Source of the DNA: Argopecten irradians
Lineage: Eukaryota > Mollusca > Bivalvia > Pectinida > Pectinidae
Length of the DNA: 64,000 bases
Direction of reading: 5' to 3'
NCBI RefSeq assembly: GCF_041381155.1
Contig: NC_091144.1
Location: forward strand, 34,387,262 to 34,451,261
The translations under genes were made by a program, and so were the position numbers. The notes beneath the pieces are model-generated. The model saw nothing but the letters and a program-made list of their open reading frames with translations. It had not been told where the DNA came from and ran no database searches. Positions 12,515 to 26,407 of the stretch are shown one piece after another (the first letter of the stretch is position 1; every line of letters starts with the position of its first letter).

Positions 12515-12780
12515 ACGTTGTGTCTCCTTGTGATATTGGATGCAAATTAAGTACGAGACCAGTAGTACAAACCACTCGGTCATATTTTATTGACAACGGG
12601 ACCAGTCGTTCCACTTTCTTAACTTTGAGCGCTAAGCAGGGCCAGAAATTAATACTTTTTATACTATGGTGTGTTGAGGTCAGAGGACAGTGCCCAGAGT
12701 CTTCTTCGGGGGCGCAAGTGCCCAACCCAAGCCTTAAAAGGAGACGATATCAAAGGAGATGCTAGGAACCAGACGTTAGG
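12515..12780 (+). mobile_element. Fragment related to the terminal repeats of the 21953-24043 element
   Basis: TTGTGTCTCCTTGTGATA, TTGACAACGGGACCAGTCGT and GAGCGCTAAGCAGGGCCAGA appear here in the same order as on the reverse strand of 23680-23920. The fragment follows directly on the minisatellite, as expected if the array lies inside one element copy. Confidence 0.65.
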
Positions 12781-14344
12781 AAGAGAAAATATAATCGCCT
12801 TTTATGATCATGCAATAGAGGCAACATTTTACGTCGGGTCTGTACGTCTGAATGTCAAAGATTAAGAAGAAATGTTATCAATATAGTGGGCAGCTAGGTT
12901 TGTAAGTCATTTTTAAATAATTTCTTCGTCTAAATTTAAGTTTTTACTCTTTGTGGCGAAGATTGAGCAACAATTTTAATCTTGGGTTTCACTCAGTTTA
13001 AGTCATGAACCTAACCGTAATGTGTCCTACAATCATATACCGTAAATATTAGATTGAATTTTTTTTTGCATGATTAATTGTAATAAAAACACTAAAATAA
13101 ATGATAAATCTTTATCAACATGGACATACTGATATAAAAAGAAGCAAAATACGAATTAAAACGTCGGTTCTGAAGAACCTGGAACGACCTTGGTTTTTAA
13201 TCTTGTTGGAAGACAATAAATTGTTTTTGTTTTTCCAATGTTTAAATCAAGTGTTTAATCTCTATGTGCTATTTATCGATTGTTTCCTTTGTTTCCATAA
13301 TGCTTCTAATCTCGCTTGGGCGCAAAATGCGACATTAAAACATAAGATGAAGTTTTCCTGCAGTATTTCTGCAAACACTTTATGCATTTATCACGTCAGT
13401 GATAGTAACCCCTGGAACATTAATGATGAAATGAAAATATGTTATCGTCAAAAACACCGTTATTTAAATATTAGGTCACCGAAGAGATGCAACTTCACAC
13501 ATGACTAGCGTTGCAATACATTCAAAATAGTTACACGCAAATAGCTAGGGCTTATAGCCTTGCTCTCTTATGGATCAGGGGTATCTTGAGTTAATTAACT
13601 TTTATACAATAATGTAACTACCATAGTCTCTCAATAATGGCTTTGTTTACACAGACTCAGTAAACAAAGATCAACTGTGTGAATTGATCACGTTATACAA
13701 TTGTCTAACCTTTCGCTTACTGGACCAGCCTATTGATTTTACCGGAGATGCCTGAACAGGTACAGACCTAGGACAGGTAAAAATTTACCTGTATGAGATG
13801 TTAGCTACCGCAGCCATACTGCAATTAAATGTCCACGACAATATACTGATGTATAGCGTACTGTGTATCGATATTCGTTCCGGGATGAAATTGACAAACC
13901 GTTTGGTTTGAACGACTGTGTCATTACATCAACATGTTATCGACATTAAAGAGATTGTTATGAGGTGTGAAGACTGTAACCTTCCCGGCAACTGGTCTTC
14001 GTCACAACCGGAAGTTTAGTATCTTCTCTTTCCATGGTACCCATTTATTCCTATACTGTGGAGCAGTATCTTCCATTGTCACCGCCAGGATAATATATAA
14101 TTCATAAATCATGAACTAAACTAGGAATACTGCTAGCGGATATACGGATATACATATTGTCAATACGTAGGGTAGAGCACAGTTACTACCTGTGGACATC
14201 CAGGTAGATCATCGACCATCAGAGGCAATGTACGTCTCCAATTAGTGGATTGATTATCACATTTACAGAGTACTTACACAACAAGGTGGAGTGTCGTTGG
14301 ATTTCCTTATATCATTTTATTTTCTACACCTATTTACGTAAAGT
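12781..14344. other. Intergenic region without recognised genes
   Basis: Apart from a remnant near 13396-13440 (AGTGATAGTAACCCCTGGA, resembling the terminus of the GATACTCTAGG MITE family), I see no gene, RNA or clear repeat here. A 135-codon open frame at 13101-13508 matches nothing I recognise. The promoter of the ADAM-like gene should lie at the right end, but no TATA box is evident. Confidence 0.5.
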
Positions 14345-14409
14345 ATGAAGCACGTGGATATTTTGTGTTTGGAGATATTACTAAATTTCTGTTCATATGG
14401 AATCGATGG

Positions 14410-16424
14410 TAAGTCTTTGATAATAACATAATTGTTTCTTTAGAGTAATATTTGTATTTATAGATCATAGTGTCAGTAGAAGGTGTTAACAAAATTATGA
14501 TTTTCTTCATTAAAATGAAACAAGTAATTAACAACTGATATAACGCGATACAAGCAATATTAAACATGTTTTTATAACAAGTAATGCTAACACTATCGCT
14601 TAGATGAATAAAACGAATCTTCAAATTAACCGGAACAAAAGAAAATATTTAATTAAACGTTTTAATCAACAATCCAATTCACTTTAAAAATCAACATCAT
14701 ATATGTGAGTCGTTTTAGTTTCTTTCAACATCAACAAATAATCCCAATAGACATTTTATATCGTATGCTATTTTCTCTTGTGTGTTCATCATTTTCCTTT
14801 AAAAAAAGGAAACTGTACAAATAGTCCCACAAATAAACAGCCGACGTGTTTACACATTAGTCACCATAAAACATCAATCAAATTGAAATCACTTCAAGCT
14901 TAACTGGATTGGATGGAAATGTTTAAAGCAAGATACAGTTATACAGTTGTTCAGCAAGGAGAGTTAGATGGTTAATCGTAATTCGTTATTATGAATTGCG
15001 AGTTACTCTAAAATATTCATTATTCCGAAAAACGAATAAAATTTTGCCTTGCTGAATTTTAAACGACTTTAAACTAAATCCTCGACAACCCAAAACACAC
15101 TTCAACAGTCCAATACTGCTTTATATGGCTCACTGGACGTAATTTAATTGGAGTTTTAATACCATGTGATGTTATTTCAATAAACACTAGTATATAAAAT
15201 GTTAAATATATGGATCGTTCCGCGTACGAGTTCATGTAAGGGGCACGTAAATACCCTAACTTTAATACGATTAATATGTCATTGATTATTTATTGCAGCT
15301 ATATTATCTGAAATTCAACATTGTGTTATAGACCCATAAATAAACTGTCTGGCCTTTAAATCTGGCGAAATAGTGATTCATACTTCTTCAATCCCCTTTT
15401 CAAAAGTAGTAATATTTTACGACATGATCTATTGTTATTCAGTGCGTCTGAAATAAATTATATGTTTAAAATTAAAAAACAATGTTTATCATTTTCTGAT
15501 TATGAAAAGTCTCTTAAAACCTTTTACAGGCGAGTGATTTCTGAACTAGTAACTTAACGTTAAACTCGCAACTTTATCGGGGATATTTTAGCGATTTTGT
15601 GGGAAATGGTCTTGGTGGAGTAAATTTAATCCTGAGATCATGGCTGCCTTGTCAGTAAAAGTTGAATGCCATTTCCGAAACCAGGCTAGTTTGCTTCAAT
15701 GATCGGGTAACTTAATTGAAACATTGTAATAATAACGTCGAGGTACAGTATGTATGAGTTGAAAATCATTCTTTCATTAGTTGATATGAAGAATAGGGAT
15801 ATTCTATCGTAAGTTACATCTGCCGACCCTCGGGTAGACTATCTTTATCTATACATTAAATCAAATAATGTCATACCTATGACCTTATTATCACACAAAA
15901 TATGTTTATTTGCTATAAAACTCATTGAGAACCACATTATTATATGAATAAATTACTGAAATGATTTTTTTTTAGATTTAAAAAAATATATTTATTTATT
16001 TTTATTCAAATATTTTATAGATGTTTATAATACACTGATTCATGAACAGTGAATGACAACTCATATTTTAAAACATCAAACTATATGTTCTTCTTAACCT
16101 GAGGTCCTCTGTTAAGAGACCACTCTCTATTAAGAGACCACTTTTCAATTTCCCTTGAGTGGTCGCTTAAGACAGATTCGACTGTATACATGTATGGAAG
16201 AGTCTTATATTATGCGTATTGTTACTGTGTAATGTGTCAACGTTTTTAAATTGAATTTGTACTAAATTTGACATACAAGAATGAGAACATTACGAGTATA
16301 AAGCAAAAGCACTTTAATCAAGATACGCAACATGTGTGTAGGTTAAAGGCAAAGTATTTGTGTTCCTGTTTATAGGATGTCATTCTCCTGAATATGATTT
16401 CAATCTGTTTATGTAACTATTATT
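14410..16424. other. Start of long first intron of the ADAM-like gene
   Basis: Low-complexity AT-rich DNA. I see no exon, RNA gene or clear repeat family here beyond short homopolymers and a short doublet (taagagaccact) near 16110. Confidence 0.45.
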
Positions 16425-16611
16425 CTATTATGACCCTTTCCAGAGGGAACTGTTCTCCTATTGTGTTGTCTGGCGAGGTATAGTCCCAGAGTCGACGACA
16501 AGGGGACTATACCTCGCCAGAAAACACTATAGGAGAACTTTCGACTCGGGGACTATACCTCGCCAGACGACACTATAGGAGAACTGTTCCCGAGGGAAAG
16601 GGCCATAATAG
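16425..16611. mobile_element. MITE with nested inverted repeats
   Basis: The outer ends are inverted: CTATTATGACCCTTTCC at the left against GGAAAGGGCCATAATAG at the right. Inside, CTGGCGAGGTATAGTCCC is followed by two inverse copies (GGGACTATACCTCGCCAG), so one arm is duplicated. Related fragments (GGGGGACTATACTT, GGTATAGTCTCCCGTAGTC) continue to about 16740. Confidence 0.75.
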
Positions 16612-16899
16612 ATTGATTTAGTACGTTACATGACATTCATTATGACGTCATATATTTGGTCGCGTGTTCATTCCCGGGGGACTATACTTTAGTATAGTTC
16701 CCGTAGTCAGGTATAGTCTCCCGTAGTCAAGAAGGACAGAGAACTGTCGCAAAATAGACCATGGCTGTTATCCAATCGCATTCCTAGTAATTATCATGTG
16801 ATGTACTAAATGTGATATATCTGTACCTATAAGCCTAATGGTTTTTGGAAAATAGAGATTGACTGACTATATATGTAGGATATACTCTGATTTCCCCTA

Positions 16900-17165
16900 T
16901 TTTCATTGGCTAAAATACATGGTCACGTCAGTTCGAATTAACATGTCGACTTTTTGTTTTAAAGTGGATCTATTCAGGGTGATGCCCTATGACCATGTTT
17001 TTTCTTGTTATAACAAGCACATCATATAATCCGTTTGATATTTGTCAAAATCATCTACATACCAAATATAGAATTAAGGACCTGATTGCATCTAAACTAT
17101 TCGCCCTCGGTTATTATATAATTCTATCAGGCCGGTAAAACACAATATAGACCACAGCAAAGGTC
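16900..17165. repeat. Diverged copy of the 10305/57680 repeat
   Basis: Shares TTCAGGGTGATGCCCTATGA, TTTTCTTGTTAT, GATATTTGTCAAA and AATTAAGGACCTG with the copies at 10305-10560 and 57680-57960, in the same order. Confidence 0.55.
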
Positions 17166-18140
17166 CATAATTGGTAAAAATTGGTTACTAGGTGAGAAGT
17201 GAAACGGATTAACTAATGCAAGTTGAAGACCTAATTAGCCTAAGAGTATCAATGTACATGTATTTTTGTAAATATAATATTTATTCATTTATTTATTTCG
17301 GCATTCTGATACCATTGTTAACGAGAGAATATTCATAAACAGGCTATTGCTGGTATCCTCTAAGGTATGCTAATGAATAAATATCAAAAAAAGCAAAAGA
17401 GAACATCAAGATCAATGAAAAATGAGATAAAAAAATAAAAACAAAAACAATAGAATGAAGAATTCAAAAATGATTGCGTTCGAAAGCTTCATCTAATACA
17501 TGTGTTTACCACGAGAAATAGCAAGTTTTGTTTCATATATGCACCACGATACATAATCAGATTTAATTTGTTTTATATCACATTTATGGTTACTACGAAA
17601 AATAAAAAAGTTTTTTTTAAACCGCGCCGTCGGCGATTTATAAACTTGTTTAATTAAAATCCTCCTTAAATGTGTATTTCATATAAGAGTTTACCACAAG
17701 ACTTGGGTTTTTTTTTCTCTCGAACACCACACTAATAAAGTTAATTGTTTAATCGTATGACTTTGAAAACAGCTTTGTTCACAGTACAAAACAGATCGAT
17801 TTTTTTTTTCATCTAAAGACGTTTTACTTACAATTGATGTCAACATGAACGGGACAAATACTAATTACACTTCACTGTTGATTTACCAACCGTTATTGAT
17901 TATGGATCACCTTTGCATAGTGCTGGAGAAGTCAGTATCGATCTGTACAAGTCTGTGTTAAACGGATTATGATCACAATACTGGTTGGCCTTTACCTGGA
18001 GACTATGGATATTTTTAAAGATTGTACTAGCTGTTCTTAGACCATATTTTTGCTAAACGATTTTTTTTTAATCTCTGTCTTTATGATCTCAATACATTTA
18101 TCATTATTACACATCAATGAATATGCATTTTCATTTTTCT

Positions 18141-18300
18141 CTGCAACCCCATTATGTAACCTTACACATTATAGTTGGCCCTGTCCAGTGCATGAACTGG
18201 CATCCGCTTATTTTGACGTCATTATCATTGTGACAGATAGTTTTAAGATTGTATTGGCTGTATCTGGACCATAATTTGTCTAAGCGAATTTATTATAATC
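18141..18300 (+). repeat. Dispersed ACTATGTAACCTTACC repeat, copy 1
   Basis: Shares ATTATGTAACCTTACAC, CTGGCATCCGCTTATT and GACGTCATTATCATTGTGAC with 18722-18930 and 41262-41462. The sequence just before it (18017-18125) is partly repeated again after it. Non-coding. Confidence 0.6.
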
Positions 18301-18721
18301 GCCATCCGAATACATTTATCATTATTTTTTGTACTCAGATAGATGGCCCAAAATTAAAATATTGGTGACTCCTTACATTTTACACATATTAATTTTTAAT
18401 ACTATACATTTATGTTACAAAGGAAATTTTGCTATTTTGTGAATGTTAGTAACTGATATTAATGGACGAACTACAATAATACATATCTAGTATATTTAAC
18501 TTTTTAACTGCTTACTATCTAGAAAATTTCATCAATGAAGTTTAATGATAGAAAACTTGAGTTATATCATCATCGTACATTTTTAATTTAGTTATTTTCC
18601 ATTTCCTCACTTTACAATAAGTGAACATATAAATAATTTCTATACCTATATATACTAGCATTGGTGCATCCGATTTACCATTATCATTGTATTTACATCT
18701 GTGTATATGTATTTACATTTT

Positions 18722-18930
18722 CACTAAAATCCCACTATGTAACCTTACCAAATGCATTTGTAGCGTTGTTCAGTGTATAAACTGGCATCCGCTCGTTATG
18801 ACGTCATTTTATTTGTGATGTCACAATTTTATCGTGCAAGCGATCTCGGAAGATGCCCAAATGGCTGATCCGTCCTTGACGGTAAAGAATTGTTTGTTCA
18901 TTTATAGATGCGAAAATCCTAGAGACAATA
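18722..18930 (+). repeat. Dispersed ACTATGTAACCTTACC repeat, copy 2
   Basis: Longest match to the 41262-41462 copy, including GTGATGTCACAATT, AGCGATCTCGGAAGA and the CCGTCCTTGACGGTAAAGAAT segment. A 71-codon open frame starts here but is not conserved in the other copy. Confidence 0.65.
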
Positions 18931-20809
18931 TGAGAATGATGCTAGCATGCGTCAATGATATATCGTTGTCTAGTCGGCATTCATTATCCCATAACTGCCA
19001 ACTAGTGCAGTTCAATGCTTATATGAACACTGGTGTTTGCTGTTCTTGAAATTATTTAAAACCGAATAAATATTTACCGAGTCTGAATAATTTCAAACGC
19101 CTTTGAATTATGGTTCTACAGAAGGATGAATGCTTTATTTTAAGTAAAATCGTAATCGATAGGCGAGTCTTTTCCATTGATTTATTTGTATTGATGGTAT
19201 CTTGATGTGAACAAGACCGACCGTGTGGCCCAGTTAAAGGGTCGATTCAGTGAAAAAGCCAAATATAAAAGACATGAACTTATGTCCCCTCTGGACTGGC
19301 TACAGAATATTAAAAAATCACTGAACTTTGGATTGATTATTTTGTCTCTCCTATGTGTGTGATTCAAGACATATGTAGAGAGGATTGATCTAGTATTAGT
19401 ATTCTGCTATGGAAGTTTTATCTCCAATTTAGGGTCTAGAATTCAGTCTAAACTTTCTCCAGTGGTTTGCCAGTCTGTTACAAATACATTTTTAATTAGT
19501 ATGTAGTAGGAAGAGTAAACAAATGTCACATTGTTTTGACTGGTCTGGTATTCACTAATCTAAAATTGTTCGTTTTCGAACAAAAAAGGGGTGAATTTTA
19601 TAGGAAACCAACTCTTAGATATAAATATATATAAAGCACACGAATAAATGTTAATACCATCCTTTTGAATTCCTAGTGGATGAAAGACATGAATTTTAAA
19701 TTAGAAATGTTCATAGGAAAATATTTGTTTAATCTCCGAGTGTGTAGCATCCATTGTATTCCGCAAATTAAAACAACCTAGCTTGGCAGATATTAGTTTT
19801 TAAATTGATTTTTTTTATTTCTGTGTTAAAGTGGAATACGTAATTTAATTTAAATGGCCGATATTGTGTTTATTTTAAATTACATATGTACTCTTCGTGT
19901 GTTAAAATAGCTTATGAATTTTTGATTATACAACCTAGTTCTCGAACAGCTACATCTTTATACTTCATTCGATTTACACTGTATATGAAATACAAATTAA
20001 ATGTTTGTACTTCCATGACAGTTTAAACTAAAAATTGTTTTTATCAAACGATTTATATTTTGTCCCAATCGATATACAATAAACTTCGTTAACTCGTACA
20101 GCTGAGGACAGTTTCAATATTTCGAGAAAGCATGGTATTCGAGTCATCAGAGGTGAGTCATCTACGGTCAATAATATATCGAATACGAATTGGTCAATTT
20201 TGTCTGTTAATTTCAGTCTTATTAATTTACTAGTAAGAAAGTACAGTTTAACCGTCAACACTAGGCGTACATCACAAGCATTGAGGTGTATGTTTTTGAA
20301 CGAGCATTATGGAAAATATTTTATCTTTTGTTTTCTGAATAAACGGCAATAAATATAGATAAAAGACAGAATGACCGGTCAGAGTTGTCCCGATATCGGT
20401 ACTTTGATGTTTCCGTCGCCAACGATGTCATAACTTCTATGATATCAACATGATTTTAGTATATATATATATATCAATAAATGATTAATTAAGAGTGAAC
20501 AGCTTGACCCTAAAGGTCAAGCAGTACATACATTAACGTCGTGTAGTAACCTTTCAATTAGGGGCTTGTCGGCAACCGCATGCAGCCAGTTGGCCATTAA
20601 TTTCATAGTTTTCCGGATACGGAGCTTTGTACCGGCAGTGTATGTCAGATAAGATTATAATTGGAATTTAAAATTAAAGGGCCAATTCAGTCTGAAGAGG
20701 CATTTGAACCATTTATCAAACACTAATAAAATTAAAAAAAAATCAACAAGAATCGATTTCATAAAATAGTGTAATGTATATAGAATAAACGAAATCAAAA
20801 CAGAACAGA

Positions 20810-20810
<1 letters not shown>

Positions 20811-20840
<30 letters not shown>
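20811..20840 (+). repeat. Poly(A) tract with A-rich tail
   Basis: About 30 adenines followed by CAAACAAACAAACAAAAACAAC. It may be the tail of an old retroelement inserted in the plus orientation, but no body is recognisable upstream. Confidence 0.7.
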
Positions 20841-20841
<1 letters not shown>

Positions 20842-21374
20842 AAACAAACAAACAAAAACAACAACAAAAAACCCAAACAATTATTATGAGTGTTTTCCTA
20901 ATGCTGAAAAGGCATGTTATCAAACAGTTTAAATTGATTTTATTCAAAAGACTTTATATAAAGGAGTTAACATGGTAAATAGAGCCATTCAGAATAGAAA
21001 TTTTATATAATGTGAACCTTTCATGGTAGGTGTCTATGTAAATTCACTGTGTGCAATGATTTTTTTATAATGTCTTGTATACAGTCACTGTATATTTATC
21101 ATACAGTTGTTCATCAGCCGTGTCCGTTCTACACCAATGATTATATATATATATCTATTAAAGGAAACATAAATAGTGTACATTTATTATTTAGACGCTT
21201 TCTCGACTCGCCTGATTGGGATGTTAATTTTCATAAAAATCGTTCAGGCGATGTGGAATGTGATGTCTTATAGGGTGTTCAATACATTTAAACGCTATGG
21301 GTTCTAAATATTAGTCGGTAAATGTACACTATTTTTTTATTTCTAACTTTAATTGATTATGTACCCATTAACTA

Positions 21375-21686
21375 CATCCTCGATACTCTAGGGTTCCGAT
21401 CACTTACGATCTCTGCACCACTGAACTATCTCATAGTAAAATTTGAGGCAACAGAACAGAACCGGTAATTTAGTCGTTTGTTGTACATCAAAAGAGACGT
21501 ATAACGGTACACTGTGGTTGACTGTGTGACTTTGATGTTGGGCATCGCAATCTATGTAGTCTGCAAAGGAAATCTTTGCTGGCCTGTGATTGGTTCAGGT
21601 GTTTTCCACTGTGCTGCTTTCAATTTTCTGTGAGAGAATCCAGGTAGAGATCATAAGTGATCGAAACCCCTGGAGTATCTAGGATG
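21375..21686. mobile_element. MITE, GATACTCTAGG terminal-repeat family, full copy
   Basis: The termini are about 40-bp inverted repeats: CATCCTCGATACTCTAGGGT at the left, CCTGGAGTATCTAGGATG at the right, each followed inward by a GATCACTTA/TAAGTGATC block. The interior is non-coding. Relatives lie at 4250-4477 and 63660-64000. Confidence 0.8.
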
Positions 21687-21952
21687 ATTGCCTACAGTGT
21701 TTTAATAACTTTAGTGGTTTTGTTCAATCAACGCATATGAAATAGAAATTGTCGACAATATTTAATACTTACATAAACAAACTAAAATAGTATTGTAGAT
21801 ATATATATGGCCATTTGTTTAACATTTTCGGGACGATTTCATTTCACAATTTATGCTAAAAAATCTCTAACGCACCCGAGGACGTTTGAGTTGGACTGTT
21901 GTTTCTATTGGTGATGGAATGACGTCAAAAGATAATATCCCTCGCTAGTGTT

Positions 21953-24043
21953 TGTTTGTTTGATTGACGTGATTGACGTCCTATTAACAGCTATGGTCAT
22001 GTAAGGACTGCCTCCCATGTATGCGGTGTATTGCGGGTATTATGTGCTAGGCGTGTGTTTTGGGAGACTGCGGTATATTCATGTTGTGTCTTCTTGTATA
22101 GTGGAACTGTTGCCCTTTTTATAGTGCTATATCACTGAAGCATGCCGCCGAAGACACCAAGCAGCACACCCCACACGGTCACATTATACTGACAACGGGC
22201 GAACCTCGCTAGTGTCATTTCAGTGGGAAGATTGGAAAGAGTTACGTTGCATCACCACTGGAGATGCTAGTCCTGCATAAACATTATCGGGTGTCACGTG
22301 GTACGTGAATTAGTCCCATATTGAAATCCTCTCTTTCGCGGCAAGAAATTTTCGCGAACTTTGATCCTCCGCTAAATACAAATAATTAAATCTCGTGCAA
22401 AAATACGTGTGCTTACTACGGCTTTAGCGTCAGCTTCTGATCTGAAATGATTATCAAACTAGTTTCTGATGCGGAGTTCATCAATGATACACCAATCGCT
22501 TCCGAAACGCTTGGTCTGTTCTGTACGCATCGTTAATTTAGTTTTATTTCTATATTGATAACCCCAGTACACAATTATGCGTTTATTATTTCAGCAACGT
22601 TTATTATGCATGTACAATGTATATATATCAAAACATGTATGAAATGATAATATATCAGGCTAGACCCATATAAATCTTTCATATTACTCGGTTCGGTTGA
22701 AGCAAAATAATAAAATAAATGCACGTATCAGACTGTATGCCGGATACCCTACGGGTACCACTGATAAGAAATATCGATACGATGTCGTGTTCTTTCATTA
22801 ATTATTGACGTACATATTTAAATATTTTGTTGATACTGTAACCATGGCGATATATAAATAAAATGTCTGGTTGTAGCAGTTCTAGAACCATGACGTGTCA
22901 TTACTCACCAGAGATTATATATATATATTATCTTAATTGACGAACGTTTAGCTATATATATATATTTGACATTAACAAATCCACATCAAGTATGTTATCT
23001 TAATGTTAGAGTAACACATTCCCGTTATGTTTAGGTTAATGTAATTTAATTTCAAAAGTTACATTAGTTTGTATTGGTTAGATCTTTAAGGTTATTTTTC
23101 CATAGACCTAAATAATTGCAAATCAAGTATTATGACGTCATTCATACACAACGTTTTCGCGGGATATTTTAAAAGCGGCTCAGTCTTTTGTCAAACTGAA
23201 CTATTGGATATGATATCATTGCGCCACGACTTAATTTGTTTTATTGCAGAAGTAAGTTAAATCATGGAAATTTATACATAATCAGAATCTGTTTGAGGTA
23301 TTTAAATTAAATTATAAGCATTATTCTAAATATATTTTGGGTTTATGCAGTCTTAGCCAAAAATTGGACGGACATTATTTTCAAATACTTTATATCATTA
23401 AATATTCATAAACACATTCGTTGATTTGTTGATGTTGTGAAACCACAAAGACAAAAACAATGATTTTTTTTTTTATATTATTGTCACTATATCTCCATCG
23501 ACTATAAAACAAAGAATTTTTCTATCCACGAAATCATATAAAAGCTCCAAATCACGAAAAAACGTACAAGCAAATATTTCATGTAAATATTATACTGTAC
23601 ATATTGTATACATGTTTAGGAATACAATTCTGTGTCTTTCCACCTTCCGCCACTCATCAACGCTGTTTCCCTTTCGTGGGTTCGGTCTGTCCCCTACCGA
23701 GACACAAAAAAAGTCTATAAAAGTGGTGGTTTCTGCTCCTGCTTAGTGCTTAAAGCATACAAAGAGTGGAACGACTGGTTCGCCCGTTGTCAGTATAATC
23801 ATGTGGCCGCGAGTGGGGTGTGATGCTTGGTATCTTCGGTAGCAAGCTTCAGTGATCTAGCACATATAAAAGGGCAAGAGTTATGATAGTGGTATACAAG
23901 AAGACACAATACGAGCATACCGCAGTCTCCCAAAACACGCACCTCGCACTTCACACACGCTACACACCACATACACGGGAGGCCGTCCTTACATAACCGT
24001 GGCTGTTCATAGGACGTTAATATGAAAAACTAAACCAAACCAT
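21953..24043. mobile_element. 2.1 kb element with about 255-bp terminal inverted repeats
   Basis: The left arm (about 21953-22208) is repeated in inverse at about 23776-24043. Matching pieces include GACGTCCTATTAACAGC, TTTTGGGAGACTGCGGTAT, TGTGTCTTCTTGTATA, ATCACTGAAGC and TGACAACGGGCGAACC. The interior has no transposase-like frame that I recognise, so it is probably non-autonomous. It lies in the first intron of the ADAM-like gene. Fragments occur at 12515-12780 and perhaps at 33836-34060. Confidence 0.75.
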
Positions 24044-25084
24044 TTTTTAATGGGACCATTGTCTAAAGACTCCACTAAAGGACAAAATGACGAATACATT
24101 TCCAAAATTTCCGCGATTTCGGTCATATCTTCGCGAAGGTATCAAGATAACAATAACAGAACACAAGGTGAATGGTAAGATCGTGTATGGGGTTCCCAAG
24201 CATGAGTCTATGCATATAATAATATACACGAAGAAAAAAATAGTTGAAAATAAACCTTTTATGTTCCGTACTCCTGTTGCCATATTTGCATGATATAAGT
24301 TACAACCTCCATTTGCCAAAAGAAAAAATGATGTGTATGCTTCTCTAAAGTCAAATCGGTCAAATAACCGTTCCTTGTACCTACTGTAGACACTAGTAAA
24401 CATAGTGACAGGGTTTTGAGGTGACAGCAATATGAACCGAACCCTGTCGACATGTTTTCCTGAAATGTATATTTTTCAAAATTTACAAAGTTCACAACGA
24501 GTAGCAAGTCAACAGTAAAATTTCATAATAGCCCCGACGCATACACACTTTTTATCAACAATAAGTGATATATAAGCATACGAAATATCACTAGTCTAAT
24601 ACCTTAGGTTACTTTGCAGATATGCTCGGCAGACAAAATGGATAAATATGTGTCAAGGATATAAATTAACCATATTTCGTTTTTTAGCCATTCCACTGAA
24701 CGATGTGATCCGACATTATGAGCCGGTGAATTTTGACAGCCATGCCATACTATCAGACCATCATCGTGTGCGGAGAGGGACAGGTGACGGACTGAAGCTA
24801 TTGTTTCGAGCCTTTAACAGGTAAGTCATAGAAGTCTGAAGTCTGGTCATCTGATGTAGGGTACAGATGCTCATAACGGGGTTAATTAGTTATAAGAAGT
24901 TATCGCGCTTGGCGGAACTCATTAGTCTCGTCTGCTAGAATACAATGTGGGTCGACTATGGGCGCAAGCTTTAGTGAAAATATAGTATGATCGAACTTAC
25001 ATTAGTAACATGTTGTGCGCATGTGCACAAAAATAAGAAATTGTAATGCGCATGTCTTACCGACTAGAGCTCACCCACTGATTC

Positions 25085-26407
25085 ACAGGGACTTGTAACG
25101 TAGATTGTGAGAAAGTCTGTTGTGTATACATGTGTACTAGGCCTACAAATTGTATATACTATATAAAAGGACAAGGGAACTAACGGTTCGCTTGGAAGAG
25201 GTACATCTGCCTCTACAAAAGTCGCCCGTATTCCGTCAAACATGGATAAATATGTACATATATAATACCAATACATTCTTAAATAAATTTTCGACATGGA
25301 AAACACAATTTCAATCACGAAATAATATATTAACATACCTTTATTTCACTATGAACGTGGAAAATGCAGTCAGATTTCCTCGCTATCGTTTTGCTTGTCC
25401 ACTGAAATCTAGGTTAAACACGTTTGAGTGGATATTGTGTACCCCATACCCGGACCCGAACTGGAAACCCCATATACACAGTGCCTGTATACTAAAAGCT
25501 ATAATATTAATGTGGTAACGGTAAAGTAAAACTTTAGAGTCTCGACTTAAGTTACATGTAGATTCTTTAATTAATGATACGTGTATTTCAAATAAAGGTA
25601 CTTCTAAGAACCTTAACCATGAAACTTAATTTATACAGAGTCTGGGTACAGAATTTCAGTGCAGTATCGGGTAAGGGCGAGTACACTAAAAAGGTATCCA
25701 TCATCAATTACAATATGGCGGATTATACGAACAAGAGTCGAGTGCTGGATAAAAAAGTGTGATTTCTCGCTTAGTTGTTGGATTGGATTAATGAAAGCGT
25801 TATCGGAGATAGCCTATTTGTATTTGCAATGGGAAAATATCACCAGAAAGTGAAATTAATGCATACAAAATTTGTTACAAGGGAATATGAGTGCCTTTGA
25901 CCTAGATTTCACTGGACAGGCATAACGACAGTGAGGATATCTGACTGCATTTTCCACGTTCATAGTGAAATAAAGATATGTTAATATATTATTTCGTATC
26001 TGAAGTTGGTTTTTTCATGTAGAAAATGTATTTGTGAATATATTGGTATTAAATATGTACATATTTATCCATGTTTGACGGAATACGGGTGACTTTTGTA
26101 GAGGCAGGTATACCTCTTCCAAGCGAGCCGTTGCTTCCCTTGTTCTAGTATATAGTTGCCGAAGGGTAAATTGCGCTCCATTGTGCTGTATAGTTTAATA
26201 TTTTGTCTACTTTGTCCCGCATTACTGTTCGTATCCTATTATGTAATCGTTTTCGTGTTGTATGTCTTGATTAAGGAACAGATTGCCTCGAAAATTTGAC
26301 AATTTTGTTTTATCCACACGGTTGGAATTACTTCCTTGTTCTGTATATAGTACACATGCATACACAGCAGAATTTCTCACAACCTACGTTACAAGTCCCT
26401 GTGGTCC
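25085..26407. mobile_element. Foldback element, about 260-bp inverted arms plus an inserted module
   Basis: 25165-25425 is matched in inverse by 25893-26150 (GGAAGAGGTACATCTGCCTC, CCGTATTCCGTCAAACATGG, ACGTGGAAAATGCAGTCAGA). An outer pair, CAGGGACTTGTAACGTAG at about 25089, recurs in inverse near 26390. In the right arm the outer and inner parts are separated by a module of about 190 bp (26158-26345), and a second copy of that module is at 61985-62165. The short open frames here are not conserved coding sequence. Confidence 0.75.

Noticed and set aside
13101..13508. 135-codon open frame
   Set aside because: No recognisable domain, AT-driven composition, no promoter or splice context, and its 3' part overlaps a MITE-terminus remnant.
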